A stretch of 64,000 nt of DNA from Pseudozobellia thermophila (lineage in GTDB: Bacteria; Bacteroidota; Bacteroidia; Flavobacteriales; Flavobacteriaceae). Below, piece after piece: positions 7,674-16,482 of this stretch. The notes below the pieces were generated by a model. The model had not been told where the DNA came from. It made no database searches and was given only the letters and a program-made list of their open reading frames with translations. The position numbers and the translations under genes were made by a program. Numbering within the stretch: the stretch's first letter is position 1; each line of letters starts with the position of its first letter. Location: assembly GCF_900141855.1 (NCBI RefSeq), contig NZ_FQYU01000004.1:62001-126000 (forward strand). The letters run 5' to 3'.

Positions 7674-9446
7674 ATGGCGAACACGCAATCCATTGCTGTT
7701 TTGCCCTTTGTCAATATGAGTAATGATATTGACAACGATTATTTCTGCGATGGAATCACTGAAGAAATTATAAATGCGCTTACAAAAATAAATCAGCTAA
7801 AAGTAATTGCAAGAACCTCTTCATTCGCCTTTAAGGGAAAGGATATCGACATTAGAAGTATCGGTAAGCAATTGGGCGTAAATACGATTCTTGAAGGGAG
7901 CATCAAAAAATCGCAGGAAAGGGTTAGAATAACCGCCCAGTTAATAGACATTGAAGATGGGTCGCACTATTGGTCCAAAAGGTTTGATAGGGAATTGACC
8001 GATATTTTTGAATTGGAAGATGAGATCAGTCTTGCCATAGCGGACGAGGTGCGAAACAATTTTGGCCATTTCGAAATTCAAGATCATTTAATAGACCAGC
8101 CTACAAACAACGTTGATGCCTATCAATTGTACTTAAAGGGACGGTCATTTCAATTAAAATGGACCCCCGAAAGTCTAGGGCAGGCCATATCCTATTACAA
8201 TCAGGCCATTGCCCTCGACAAGAATTACGCCAGGGCCTACTATGCCAATTTACAATGTTATGGGTTATCGGCCATGTGGGGGTACATGCCCTATGAAGAG
8301 GCTATGGAATCAGCCATAGGCAATTTACTCATGGCCAAGGAATTGGATACCTCGTTGCCCGAATACCCTCTCTCTTATGTAGGTCGATTTTTTTGGCAAG
8401 AATGGGACTTTAAAAATGCGTACGTTCATATAAACAAGGTATTGGCCATAAACCCAGACCATATTGACGGTCTGGAAGCTATGGCCGAGTTGTTCATGGC
8501 ACTCGGTCATTTTGATAAAGCCTTGATATATGCCAACAGGCTTATAGAAGTAGATCCGCTTTCTTCCAATAACCATTATACGTTGGCACATATCTACTAC
8601 TACCAAGGTCAGTATGACAAAGCCCTTGAAACCGTGGAGTATGCCCTGACCCTTAATCCTGAACTGGAGTTGGCACACCATTTAAAGTGCTTTTGTTTAA
8701 TATGGTTGAACAAAAGACAGCAGTTTGATGAATTTATACACAACACCCCGCTGATAGCGGAGAAAAACCTATTGTTTGACCTCATCAACGACAAACCTAT
8801 TGAAGTTCAGGAGCCCATTATAAAAAAATGGTCGGAACAAGGTTACAACGAAACCCTATTGGTGCCTTATGACCTGTTTATCCTAAGCAATTCAGGTCGC
8901 ATAGAATCGGGATTTTCCCGCCTAAAAGAGATGATCGATCAAAGACGAGGTCAGATCATAAACTACAGGCAAGAACCCTTTTTACAACCTTTGCACAAAG
9001 TAAAGGGCTTTACAGACCTGCACGGTTCCAATTTGTCCCTTTCCGATATTACAAGCCCTCGGACGGATGATGGGAAACCGATCGCGAACATCTTGGATGA
9101 TGGCCAAATTGAAATCTTAAAAAAAGAATTGCTTAGTTATTTCAACGAGGAAGAACCTTTTTTAAATCCGCAATTAAGTTTAAAAATGGTTGCGGACGTT
9201 TTAGGGTTAAACACCAATAAAATGTCATTTCTGATCAATCAGGCGTTTAATGCCAATTTTAACGACTTTGTCAATTCATACCGTTTAAAGCATTTTAAAA
9301 CCATAGCCCTAGATCCCAAAAATTCGCATTTGACCATTCTCGGCTTGGCCTATGACAGTGGTTTTAACTCCAAAAGTGTATTTAATACCTATTTTAAAAA
9401 AATAGAAGGTGTAACCCCTAGGGCCTGGATGAAGGCCAACCCTTAG
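7674..9446 (+). CDS. TolB-like / TPR / AraC-family transcriptional regulator
   Basis: The 590 aa protein has three parts. Residues about 1-145 form a TolB/FlgO-like N-terminal domain (SIAVLPFVNMS, YFCDGITEEI, ILEGSIKKS, WSKRFDREL). Residues about 150-350 contain tetratricopeptide repeats. Residues about 495-590 form an AraC-type double helix-turn-helix (SLKMVADVLGLNTNKMSFLI, then LGLAYDSGFNSKSVFNTYFKK and GVTPRAW). No transmembrane helix is evident, so it is probably cytoplasmic. It lies directly upstream of, and in the same direction as, a set of accessory genes. Two of these have a shared promoter element whose position suggests activation by a factor such as this one. The signal it senses is unknown. 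Confidence 0.88.
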   Translation: MANTQSIAVLPFVNMSNDIDNDYFCDGITEEIINALTKINQLKVIARTSSFAFKGKDIDIRSIGKQLGVNTILEGSIKKSQERVRITAQLIDIEDGSHYWSKRFDRELTDIFELEDEISLAIADEVRNNFGHFEIQDHLIDQPTNNVDAYQLYLKGRSFQLKWTPESLGQAISYYNQAIALDKNYARAYYANLQCYGLSAMWGYMPYEEAMESAIGNLLMAKELDTSLPEYPLSYVGRFFWQEWDFKNAYVHINKVLAINPDHIDGLEAMAELFMALGHFDKALIYANRLIEVDPLSSNNHYTLAHIYYYQGQYDKALETVEYALTLNPELELAHHLKCFCLIWLNKRQQFDEFIHNTPLIAEKNLLFDLINDKPIEVQEPIIKKWSEQGYNETLLVPYDLFILSNSGRIESGFSRLKEMIDQRRGQIINYRQEPFLQPLHKVKGFTDLHGSNLSLSDITSPRTDDGKPIANILDDGQIEILKKELLSYFNEEEPFLNPQLSLKMVADVLGLNTNKMSFLINQAFNANFNDFVNSYRLKHFKTIALDPKNSHLTILGLAYDSGFNSKSVFNTYFKKIEGVTPRAWMKANP

Positions 9447-9473
9447 TCGCACTTCGTTAGTTCGTTTCAGATT

Positions 9474-9515
9474 ATAATTTAGAACGATTGCCTGGCATAT
9501 ATGGCAAATCTTTGC
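9474..9515 (+). promoter_or_regulatory. shared promoter element, copy 1 (serine hydrolase gene)
   Basis: ATAATTTAGAACGA (9474-9487) is followed after exactly 21 bases by TCTTTGC (9509-9515), and then by the leader ATCAAAAAACGAACAAT (9529-9545) touching the start codon. The same layout recurs at 13216-13293. The left box occupies the -33 region and the right box resembles a weak -7 box (AATCTTTG), as expected for an activator-dependent promoter. Confidence 0.6.
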
Positions 9516-9546
9516 GTCAAAATTATTGATCAAAAAACGAACAATC

Positions 9547-10656
9547 ATGAATCTATCAATTCTACCCTTCAACACGTATTCGGTAAACAGATTATCGGCA
9601 GCCCTTTTGTTGGCTTTAACCATATGGGCATCGTCGTGCTCAAAGAACGATGATGGCGATCCCCCGATAGGCGACTACACGACCCTTGAAAATTTATTGA
9701 CCGAAATCGATTTTCAAGGTTACGCCATCGTTACTAAAAACGGGAGCGATGTCATACGCCAAGGTTTTGGATCGGCAAACAAAAACTCCAATTTACCACA
9801 GGGCTACCACCTTGCCTATCGCATAGGTTCCGTTACCAAGACTTTAACGGCCGCGGCTATAGTGCAACTAAAACGGGATGGTCTGATCCTCGGTTTCGAC
9901 CAAACTTTAGATGAATTTGACCCCGAATTTCCAAACGGCGACCAAATTACCATTGCCCAGTTACTATCGCATCAATCCGGTATTCCGGAGTACCAATCGG
10001 TGATAGAACAAGCTTACGAAGCGGGATCGGTCTTGGACGAAGTGGATATTTATGAGCTTATTAAAGACCTGGTTTCTGAAAATGGACTCCATTTTACGCC
10101 GGGTTCAAACAAGCAATATTGCAACTCAAACTATCTTATTGCGGCCTTATTGGTTCAGCAATTATCGGGTGTGCCCTACCATCAGTACGTTCAACGGAAA
10201 ATTTTTGGCCCCCTCGGTATGGCAGATTCATTTAAGGGTACCGATGAAATAGATGTTGACACCCACGCCCAAGGCTATTTGAACGGGAATGTCAACAGTA
10301 TGTACCCCATGGGCATTGCCTTTGGTGCGGGCGACTTTAGCAGCAGCCCAAAGGACATGGAAACATGGACCAAGGCCGTAAAAACCGATTGGTTTACCGA
10401 AGCCGAAAAAGTAGAGCTATTTGCCCAAGATGTGCCCAGTGGATTTGTAGACTTTGGATTGGGATGGTTTACCACACAAGAAGGCAATACCACAATGTAT
10501 TGGCACGGAGGCGATATCAATGGCTATTGGAGCATGATCGGTTTTATACCACAGTACGATGCCACCCTGGTTCTATTGAGCAATCGGCAAGACGATACGG
10601 GATCACAACGCAATACCATTATCCAACAATTACTAACGCACGAATTCATTCAATAA
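9547..10656 (+). CDS. lipoprotein serine hydrolase, class C beta-lactamase-like
   Basis: This is a penicillin-binding-protein-like serine hydrolase of the class C beta-lactamase fold (Beta-lactamase family PF00144). A signal peptide ends in a lipobox (TIWASSC, then SKNDDGD), so it is probably a lipoprotein in the outer membrane or periplasm. The SxxK motif is SVTK in RIGSVTKTLTAAA, the YxN motif is YCN, and HGGD near the C-terminus takes the place of KTG. Members include esterases, D-aminopeptidases and beta-lactamases, and the substrate cannot be read from sequence. I use the ATG at 9547; an in-frame TTG at 9526 is less likely because it falls inside the conserved leader. Confidence 0.85.
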   Translation: MNLSILPFNTYSVNRLSAALLLALTIWASSCSKNDDGDPPIGDYTTLENLLTEIDFQGYAIVTKNGSDVIRQGFGSANKNSNLPQGYHLAYRIGSVTKTLTAAAIVQLKRDGLILGFDQTLDEFDPEFPNGDQITIAQLLSHQSGIPEYQSVIEQAYEAGSVLDEVDIYELIKDLVSENGLHFTPGSNKQYCNSNYLIAALLVQQLSGVPYHQYVQRKIFGPLGMADSFKGTDEIDVDTHAQGYLNGNVNSMYPMGIAFGAGDFSSSPKDMETWTKAVKTDWFTEAEKVELFAQDVPSGFVDFGLGWFTTQEGNTTMYWHGGDINGYWSMIGFIPQYDATLVLLSNRQDDTGSQRNTIIQQLLTHEFIQ

Positions 10657-10685
10657 TAGAAAACGATTATAAAAACCATATACCC

Positions 10686-11156
10686 ATGAAAAAATTACTA
10701 TCAAGTTTCACATTGTTCGCACTATTGGCGACAAATGCCTATAGCCAAGAAACAACTGAACAAGCTTTTGAGATCAAGGTCATCACAAGCGTCGAATCCA
10801 TCGTTCCGAGCGGCTTGGGCCGATCGCGCATCATTTCGTCGAACGATGAAAGGGATTACGAACAGTTTACCTCTGCCCGAACCGAGGAAAATACAACCCG
10901 GAACAAATCAAAAAGAAAGGACATTAGGCTTAAAAATTTTGAAGAGACCAAATTATTGAACCTTTTTAACCTAGGCGGAATTCGGTTTCAGAATATTGCG
11001 GCCAATGACGCCCTGATTGCTTCAAAATTGACGGCCATGGTTTCGGAAGGTTGGAATTTGATGTTCGTGACCAGCGCGGTGGAAAGCAATGCAGGCGAAG
11101 ACGATGACAACGGAATTTTTATCACACGCTATATTTTTAAAAGAAGGCTAAACTGA
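10686..11156 (+). CDS. secreted protein of unknown function
   Basis: The 156 aa product has a signal peptide (MKKLLSSFTLFALLATNAYSQ) and then a conserved-looking body: VITSVESIVPSGLGRSRI, FEETKLLNLFNLGGI, FQNIAANDALIASKL, GWNLMFVTSAVES and a C-terminal FITRYIFKR. I recall hypothetical Bacteroidota proteins with this pattern but know of no function. The frame is open far upstream, into the hydrolase gene, but the signal peptide fixes the start at 10686. It lies 29 bases after the hydrolase stop and is likely cotranscribed with it. Confidence 0.75.
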   Translation: MKKLLSSFTLFALLATNAYSQETTEQAFEIKVITSVESIVPSGLGRSRIISSNDERDYEQFTSARTEENTTRNKSKRKDIRLKNFEETKLLNLFNLGGIRFQNIAANDALIASKLTAMVSEGWNLMFVTSAVESNAGEDDDNGIFITRYIFKRRLN

Positions 11157-11182
11157 AAAATGGCCCTATAAACCAATCGATA

Positions 11183-12043
11183 ATGAAACATACCAACGTT
11201 TTATTGGCAGGTGCCACAGGATATTTGGGCCGTTACTTGCTAGAGGTGCTCACCGAACAACAAAACCAGGTAATCGCCATCGTGCGCAACCCCGACAAAT
11301 TGCAGAACAGCAACGAAAACTTTTTGGAGGTAAAGCAGGCCGAGGTAACAAAGCCCGAAACCTTACGCGACATCTGTAAAGGCGTACACACCGTAATATC
11401 AACGGTGGGCATTACCAGGCAAAAAGAGGGGCTAACCTATATGGACGTAGACTATGGGGCCAATATGAATTTGCTTAAAGAAGCAAAAAAGGCCGGGGTA
11501 AAGCACTTTGTTTACGTTTCGGCCATTAACGGCGAGAAACATCGAGCTTTAAAAATTTTTGAAGCCAAGGAAAAGTTTGTCGATGCGTTAAAATCTTCCG
11601 GCCTGAACTACACGGTAATAAGGCCTAACGGTTTTTTCTCGGATATGAAAGATTTTTTACAAATGGCCAAATCGGGCCGGGTCTATTTATTTGGATCTGG
11701 CCATCAAAAATTCAACCCCATACACGGTGAGGATTTGGCAAGGGCCATTGTGGATTCATTGGACATGGACACCAAGGAATTGACCATCGGGGGGCCGGAT
11801 GTTCTCAGTCTTAACGATATAGGCGAACTCGCCTTGACCGCATTGAACAAACCCATAAAAATCAGTCATTTACCCGATTGGACCCGAAAATTGACCCTCT
11901 GGTGCCTAAGAAATTTTACCAGTGTCAAGACCTATGGGCCCATCGAGTTTTTTTTAACCTTAATGGCAGAGGACAATATTGCACCTTCGTATGGAAACCA
12001 ACACCTTAAGGATTTTTATTTGGCACAGGCCAAAAACCTATAA
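11183..12043 (+). CDS. NAD(P)-binding atypical SDR, NmrA-like
   Basis: The 286 aa protein opens with a Rossmann motif, VLLAGATGYLGRYLLEVL, and continues with STVGITRQKEG, VKHFVYVSA and NYTVIRPNGFFSDM. These are typical of the atypical/extended SDR proteins related to NmrA and the complex I assembly factor NDUFA9-like group. Such proteins act as NAD(P) sensors or as reductases. The usual YxxxK is not clearly present (VYVSAINGEKH precedes where it would be). It sits 26 bases after the secreted protein and 19 before a small membrane protein, consistent with one operon. Confidence 0.8.
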   Translation: MKHTNVLLAGATGYLGRYLLEVLTEQQNQVIAIVRNPDKLQNSNENFLEVKQAEVTKPETLRDICKGVHTVISTVGITRQKEGLTYMDVDYGANMNLLKEAKKAGVKHFVYVSAINGEKHRALKIFEAKEKFVDALKSSGLNYTVIRPNGFFSDMKDFLQMAKSGRVYLFGSGHQKFNPIHGEDLARAIVDSLDMDTKELTIGGPDVLSLNDIGELALTALNKPIKISHLPDWTRKLTLWCLRNFTSVKTYGPIEFFLTLMAEDNIAPSYGNQHLKDFYLAQAKNL

Positions 12044-12062
12044 GACCTTAAACGTACTATAA

Positions 12063-12446
12063 ATGAGAACCTCGGAAAAAATCGTTGTAACCATCGCAGT
12101 AGCCTACGCCGTCTTACACTTATCGGTGCTATTTCAATTGGTACCCCATACTATTGTTTGGGGCGGTAAAATAGCATCGATCCAGACCATTTATGTTTTA
12201 GAAATGGTGGCCTTGGTTACCATGCTGTTCTTGGCAATGGTTATACTAATGAAAAACAGAATTATTAAACCTATTTTTACAAGTAAGGCGATAAAGGGAA
12301 TACTGTTCGTATTTGCCGTATTTTTTATGTTGAATACCCTTGGCAACCTTTTGGCGGAGACCAAAATAGAGAAAGTCCAAGCCCTAATAACCCTGTATTT
12401 GGCCTTTGTACTGTTCAAAACATCAAAACATATAGCACCTTTATGA
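12063..12446 (+). CDS. small four-helix membrane protein
   Basis: The 127 aa protein has four predicted transmembrane segments (about residues 8-28, 42-65, 78-97 and 104-121) and little else. No family is recognised with confidence. Its stop overlaps the next start (ATGA at 12443), so its translation is coupled to that of the acetyltransferase that follows. Confidence 0.7.
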   Translation: MRTSEKIVVTIAVAYAVLHLSVLFQLVPHTIVWGGKIASIQTIYVLEMVALVTMLFLAMVILMKNRIIKPIFTSKAIKGILFVFAVFFMLNTLGNLLAETKIEKVQALITLYLAFVLFKTSKHIAPL

Positions 12447-13060
12447 AAATTCCTGATCCCACTACAGTTTTTCCTTTGGCCCATTATAAAAACCTTTGTT
12501 TTTTAAAAAGTTATATCAACAATCCCAATATCATTGTGGGCGATTACACCTATTACGATGATTTTGAGGACGTATCCAACTTTGAAAAAAATGTCAAATA
12601 CCACTTTGATTTTATTGGGGACAAACTCATCATCGGCAAGTTTTGTATGATCGCTTCAGATGCCACCTTTATCATGAATGGCGGCAACCATCTCACAGAA
12701 GCCACAACGGCCTATCCGTTTGCCATCTTTGGGGGCGCATGGCAAGATGCCATGAAGGGCAAAAGCTATCCCTCAAAAGGGGATACTGTTATCGGTAACG
12801 ATGTGTGGATAGGCCATGCCGCAACCCTTATGCCGGGGGTACATATAGGCGATGGCGCCATTATTGCCACAAAAGCGGTTGTCACCAAAAATGTGGAGCC
12901 TTATACCATTGTTGGGGGAAACCCGGCGAAACCCATCAAAAAACGGTTTTCGGAAGACCGTATCGAAAAACTGTTGGCCCTGCAATGGTGGCATTGGAGT
13001 ATTGAAAAAATTACCCAAAACCTAGATCTACTGACCTCTGGACCGGAGGCGCTGCCATGA
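12443..13060 (+). CDS. Vat/CatB-like xenobiotic O-acetyltransferase
   Basis: This is a left-handed beta-helix acetyltransferase of the xenobiotic acyltransferase group, which includes streptogramin A acetyltransferases (Vat) and CatB chloramphenicol acetyltransferases; these use acetyl-CoA and act in the cytoplasm as trimers. The signature MNGGNHLTEATTAYPF matches the Vat catalytic loop, which carries the active His (NH). Hexapeptide repeats follow (GNDVWIGHAATLMPGVHIGDGAIIATKAVV), and then GGNPAKPIKKRF. Length is 205 aa, normal. Substrate is unknown; relatives in environmental bacteria are often not resistance determinants. A terminator lies 45 bases downstream. Confidence 0.88.
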   Translation: MKIPDPTTVFPLAHYKNLCFLKSYINNPNIIVGDYTYYDDFEDVSNFEKNVKYHFDFIGDKLIIGKFCMIASDATFIMNGGNHLTEATTAYPFAIFGGAWQDAMKGKSYPSKGDTVIGNDVWIGHAATLMPGVHIGDGAIIATKAVVTKNVEPYTIVGGNPAKPIKKRFSEDRIEKLLALQWWHWSIEKITQNLDLLTSGPEALP

Positions 13061-13104
13061 AATAAGAAAGAGTATCTTAAACAAGAAGGGACCTAAATTC
13101 GAGT

Positions 13105-13139
13105 AAGGCTTAACACGAAAAATGTTAAGCCTTTTTTCT
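13105..13139 (+). terminator. intrinsic terminator after the acetyltransferase gene
   Basis: AAGGCTTAACA (13105-13115) pairs perfectly with TGTTAAGCCTT (13123-13133) around a 7-base loop and is followed by a T-run. Confidence 0.9.
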
Positions 13140-13215
13140 TGGCACGCATGAAACACGACACTTTCCGAAAATAGCGGGTATACCTTTTGGCCACAGAGGC
13201 AAAAGGTTTGAAATC

Positions 13216-13257
13216 ATAATTCAGGACGAAGCGCCCTTACTTACCACGTTTCTTTGC
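13216..13257 (+). promoter_or_regulatory. shared promoter element, copy 2 (secreted protein gene)
   Basis: ATAATTCAGGACGA (13216-13229), a 21-base spacer, and TCTTTGC (13251-13257) reproduce the layout at 9474-9515 with two mismatches in the left box. The downstream leader ATCAAAAAACGAACAAT (13277-13293) is identical over 17 bases to that of copy 1. Confidence 0.6.
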
Positions 13258-13308
13258 ATCAGTAAATTCATTGTAAATCAAAAAACGAACAATTAAAAAC
13301 AAATCAAA

Positions 13309-13953
13309 ATGAAAAAACTGTTGATCATCGGCTTTGTCTTTTGCTCCTTGAACGTATGGGCACAGGGCAACAATGAATCTTTAAGGAATAATGCTACGGA
13401 TTATAAATACAGGGTCAGTTTTCCTGCAATTATCCTGGCCAATATCGGCGAAGGAGGCGAAAGAACCAATACCCAGCACATTGAGCTTCACGTAAAGCGC
13501 GAATTGGATTCTAAAAACATAATTGGCATCAAACTTGCCACGTGGAGGCTATTTCAACCCATGGGCATTCAGTGGTGGGACGGACTTAAGGACAAAATAG
13601 ATTCGGAAACGGAATTTTACCCTGGCTATCTGCGGGAAACGGGAATAGGAATATCGTATCAACGAATGCTGTGGAAGGGACTATTTGCCTCAGTGGAAGT
13701 TTTGCCCCAGTACAAGACCTATTTGGATCTGAACGACAAGAAAATAGCCAACGGCTTTAAGCTCTACACATCGTACCACCTTGGGTATCACATTGCTTTC
13801 GGAAAAAAGAAGCGCATTTTCGTAGAGCCCCAGATCCATTGCCAAAATTGGATGTTTGATACCAATACTCCTGAAGAATTTAAACAATTGGACAATAAAT
13901 GGAAATCCTATTTCCTGTTCGAACCCAACCTTTATGTGGGGATCAAATTTTAA
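13309..13953 (+). CDS. secreted, probably outer-membrane beta-barrel-like protein
   Basis: The 214 aa protein has a signal peptide (MKKLLIIGFVFCSLNVWAQ). The mature part alternates polar and hydrophobic residues in strand-like stretches (FPAIILANIGEGGERTNTQ, HIELHVKREL, GIGISYQRMLWKGLFASVEV) and ends in YVGIKF, a terminal aromatic residue typical of outer-membrane barrels. I recognise no family. It is the only gene after the second copy of the shared promoter element, so it may be coregulated with the serine hydrolase gene at 9547. Confidence 0.7.
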   Translation: MKKLLIIGFVFCSLNVWAQGNNESLRNNATDYKYRVSFPAIILANIGEGGERTNTQHIELHVKRELDSKNIIGIKLATWRLFQPMGIQWWDGLKDKIDSETEFYPGYLRETGIGISYQRMLWKGLFASVEVLPQYKTYLDLNDKKIANGFKLYTSYHLGYHIAFGKKKRIFVEPQIHCQNWMFDTNTPEEFKQLDNKWKSYFLFEPNLYVGIKF

Positions 13954-14153
13954 ATGCAAATCAAAGGCAATAAAGTTTTATAAATCGAGACGATTCACCT
14001 CAATATGTACCCCAATTTTGAACCCTCCAATCTTAAGAAAGCGAAAAAGGAAGGCCCCATTACCCGTGTACCCCCGTAAATACAGATGCCACACAAAATG
14101 TGGCGCACACGCCATGCTGGAGCCCATATGGCATTCTGGGAAGGAAAGAACGA

Positions 14154-14771
14154 TTACCAAAACTTCCACCAAGGTTTTGAACCGCCTTTGGGCTCCGTGG
14201 CTTCCTTTGCAGGGGCCTTGGTGTTGGTCGGTTTTTCCGATACAACGGAAAATTCGGGAGGAAAGGTTTTTGTGCCTTCAATATAATGGTAAATGGCCGT
14301 TCCAAAACCCTCTTCAGGGGCGATGTTCACGCTTTGTTGGATAATGAAGGCCGTGGCAATGGCAGCCGATTGGGCCATTTCTTCGTAGCTTAAATCATTT
14401 TTTTTCATGATTTCCAAGGCCGGGCCCTGAACCTGGGCAATGGCATCCACAAAATTGCTTTCGGCCCGTTTTCGGTTGCTGCCCGACATCTTGTTATTGT
14501 CGATCTGTACCCCAAATTTTTGCAGTACGGCGTGGGTAATTTGAACGAGCTGGGGACCTTTGGTATTGGCCTCTTCGGACAACATGGCAGAACCCGGTTT
14601 TGCATCCGCTACATTAAAACCAAAGGACCGGAACAAAAAACTGCCGGCCAGTCTCGCCGTGCTCGAAATAGCTTCCGTAGCATCCATTTCCCTTGATCCC
14701 TTTCCGATTACCGAGACCACCATCTCAACGATGTCGTCAACGGCCTTGTTTTGGTTTTTTGTGATTTCCAT
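14154..14771 (-). CDS. conserved protein of unknown function with C-terminal WWKFW
   Basis: The 205 aa protein has no signal peptide and looks mostly helical and soluble. It has a conserved-looking middle (ARLAGSFLFRSFGFN, QLVQITHAVLQKFGVQID) and ends PWWKFW, an aromatic tail seen on various bacterial small proteins. I do not recognise its family. The 200 bp to its left (13954-14153) contains no supported gene. The sequence to its right is a hairpin-rich element. Confidence 0.65.
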   Translation of the reverse strand: MEITKNQNKAVDDIVEMVVSVIGKGSREMDATEAISSTARLAGSFLFRSFGFNVADAKPGSAMLSEEANTKGPQLVQITHAVLQKFGVQIDNNKMSGSNRKRAESNFVDAIAQVQGPALEIMKKNDLSYEEMAQSAAIATAFIIQQSVNIAPEEGFGTAIYHYIEGTKTFPPEFSVVSEKPTNTKAPAKEATEPKGGSKPWWKFW

Positions 14772-14865
14772 CGATCGTACTTTTTTCTATGGCACCCAAC
14801 AACTAAACCTAGATATAGCCATTGACGCTACCTTGTTTATACCCATAAAAGTAAGAATTTCGCAA

Positions 14866-14990
14866 ATACCTGGCCCGGCCGGCCCAGACGTCACCCTTGT
14901 GCCGAGCGGGACGGTGTTAATCGCCCCTCTTCGGCTTCGAGAGGACATCCCCCGCCCTGCGGGCACCCCCTTCAAAGGGGGATTTATAGG
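14866..14990. repeat. hairpin-rich intergenic element, probable dispersed repeat
   Basis: Within the 440 bp gap 14772-15215 there is a GC-rich block with several short inverted repeats. These include GGCCCGGCCGGCCC near 14873-14886, CCTCT/AGAGG at 14926-14944, and CCCCCTT/AAGGGGG at 14966-14981. The block does not look coding and its composition contrasts with the AT-rich genes to the right. I infer a REP-like dispersed repeat; only one copy is in this window. Confidence 0.4.
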
Positions 14991-15215
14991 AAAAGCCCAA
15001 CTGATACTTACGGCTTTCTCCTTGATTGTACGTTTATCAACTGCATGGAACATTTGGTGGTTTTGGGGAGTACTTCTCAAGAAAAAAAAACTCCCTTTTT
15101 GTTCAACCCACACTATGTGCATTGGGTGCTTGGTAAATGGTAGTTTAATCATGTTAGGCAGAGCTAGTGGGGCCGAACCTAATGTTCGAATTTTAGCTGC
15201 AATGGTTCTTTGATA

Positions 15216-15668
15216 TTATTCTATTCGCTTATATGTTAGTGATGTTTGTTCACTTACGGGATACACCCCGTCCTCGTTGTCCGATATAAATCTATACCGA
15301 AGTGTTATATCATCCAAAACTTCTATAACGGAGGTCAGCACATAAGTTCCCCCACTAACCCCTTCCCCTTCTACACTAAAAATCAACTGGTTATCATTTT
15401 CACTATAACTAAAATTTGCCGTACTGAAGTCACAAGGTTCATTATCAACATAATAATGTTCAACAGTTCCATCTGAGAAAAATTCCATAGTTTGCTCCTT
15501 TTCACAAGCCGATAAATCTTGAGACTGTCCCCCATAATTTTCGGCTATTAGTTGCCACTTTCCAATTATTGATACTGAGGCATAATCAGAGTTCGAGTCA
15601 TCATCATTACAAGATGAAAAAACTATGAATAAACTTAAAAACACATAGATTAACTTCAAATTTCTCAT
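15216..15668 (-). CDS. lipocalin-like lipoprotein
   Basis: The 150 aa protein has a lipoprotein signal peptide with lipobox (FIVFSSC, then NDDDSNSD, an Asp-rich start typical of Bacteroidota surface lipoproteins). The body contains IIGKWQLIAENYGG, the common opening of lipocalin-like domains (Lipocalin_4/DUF5004 type), and a short beta-strand pattern ending SLTYKRIE. The ligand is unknown. Base composition is clearly more AT-rich than in the flanking genes, and it shares this with the next minus-strand gene, which suggests joint acquisition. Confidence 0.75.
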   Translation of the reverse strand: MRNLKLIYVFLSLFIVFSSCNDDDSNSDYASVSIIGKWQLIAENYGGQSQDLSACEKEQTMEFFSDGTVEHYYVDNEPCDFSTANFSYSENDNQLIFSVEGEGVSGGTYVLTSVIEVLDDITLRYRFISDNEDGVYPVSEQTSLTYKRIE

Positions 15669-15786
15669 TCGTAATAATTATTTTTAACAATCAAAATTTT
15701 GTTTTTAGATTATGGAAAAGAACAACTATGGTTCATCTAAAATTATCAAGGAAACAATTATTTTGACCTTTACCTTTAACACTTTG

Positions 15787-16482
15787 TTAGCGTGCATATG
15801 CCTTTTTAAATTCATTAAATGTCCCTGAAACCCACTCTATCTCAAAAAGCAATTTGCACAAGTCAACCAAGAACAAAAACATATTATTGGTTAGTTCTTG
15901 AGCAAATACCTCATAGTTTTTTCCTTTCACGGTTGGCCTATATTCATGATTGGTCTTTATCAAGTCATAATGGACAATTTTATTTCGAAGGCTTCTAATT
16001 AATTTACCCCAAGTTTTATCCATCTCTGAAAATTTTTCCTTAATCAAATTGCTTTTGCTTCCACCAATCTTATTTAGATTTTTGTAGAAATCTTTAGTCC
16101 CGTTTATTTGTTTATTATAACCCAAAGTCACACAGGCTAGTTTTTGGGCAAAATCAATAAATGCCCTTATTTGTATAATTGTGCTCTCAAAAAATGTAGC
16201 ATCGATAATCGAATTACTATTATTCCATTCAAATTTTTCATTTTCAGCCAGTCGGCCTTCAGTACTTTGCTTCTCAGAAATTCGCCAAAGGAATTCCAAA
16301 TTGATTACAGAAAGTGTGAATTTAAAAAGTAAAGCATCTGTCTGTTTTAGCAGTTTGCTTTTGTCAATCTCGTTTGGCTCTCTCTCCAAATATATTATTG
16401 CAGCCTCTCGAAATTTCTGACAGATTGTAATTGTCTGAACTTCGAAAACACTCTCCGTAATTTCTGTTAGGTCAATTTTCAT
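15787..16482 (-). CDS. hypothetical helical protein with HEPN-like R-x4-H motif
   Basis: The protein is about 231 aa, AT-rich and mainly helical. It carries RSLRNKIVHYDLI near residue 180, in which R-N-K-I-V-H fits the R-x4-6-H signature of HEPN domains. It lacks a transmembrane segment and a signal peptide. HEPN proteins include RNases of toxin and defence systems but also non-catalytic binding proteins, so the motif alone does not prove RNase activity. No nucleotidyltransferase or antitoxin partner is adjacent. I use the ATG at 16482 (MKIDLTEI), because the upstream extension to 16518 has no family support. Confidence 0.6.
   Translation of the reverse strand: MKIDLTEITESVFEVQTITICQKFREAAIIYLEREPNEIDKSKLLKQTDALLFKFTLSVINLEFLWRISEKQSTEGRLAENEKFEWNNSNSIIDATFFESTIIQIRAFIDFAQKLACVTLGYNKQINGTKDFYKNLNKIGGSKSNLIKEKFSEMDKTWGKLIRSLRNKIVHYDLIKTNHEYRPTVKGKNYEVFAQELTNNMFLFLVDLCKLLFEIEWVSGTFNEFKKAYAR

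Noticed and set aside
13978-14172. Minus-strand frame ending in a barrel-like GGFKIGVHIEVNRLDL
   Set aside because: It overlaps the real 205-residue gene at its 3' end and has no signal peptide; treated as a chance frame.
14787-15152. Minus-strand frame of 121 codons through the hairpin-rich block
   Set aside because: It is generated by the GC-rich repeat-like sequence and shows no protein-like pattern.
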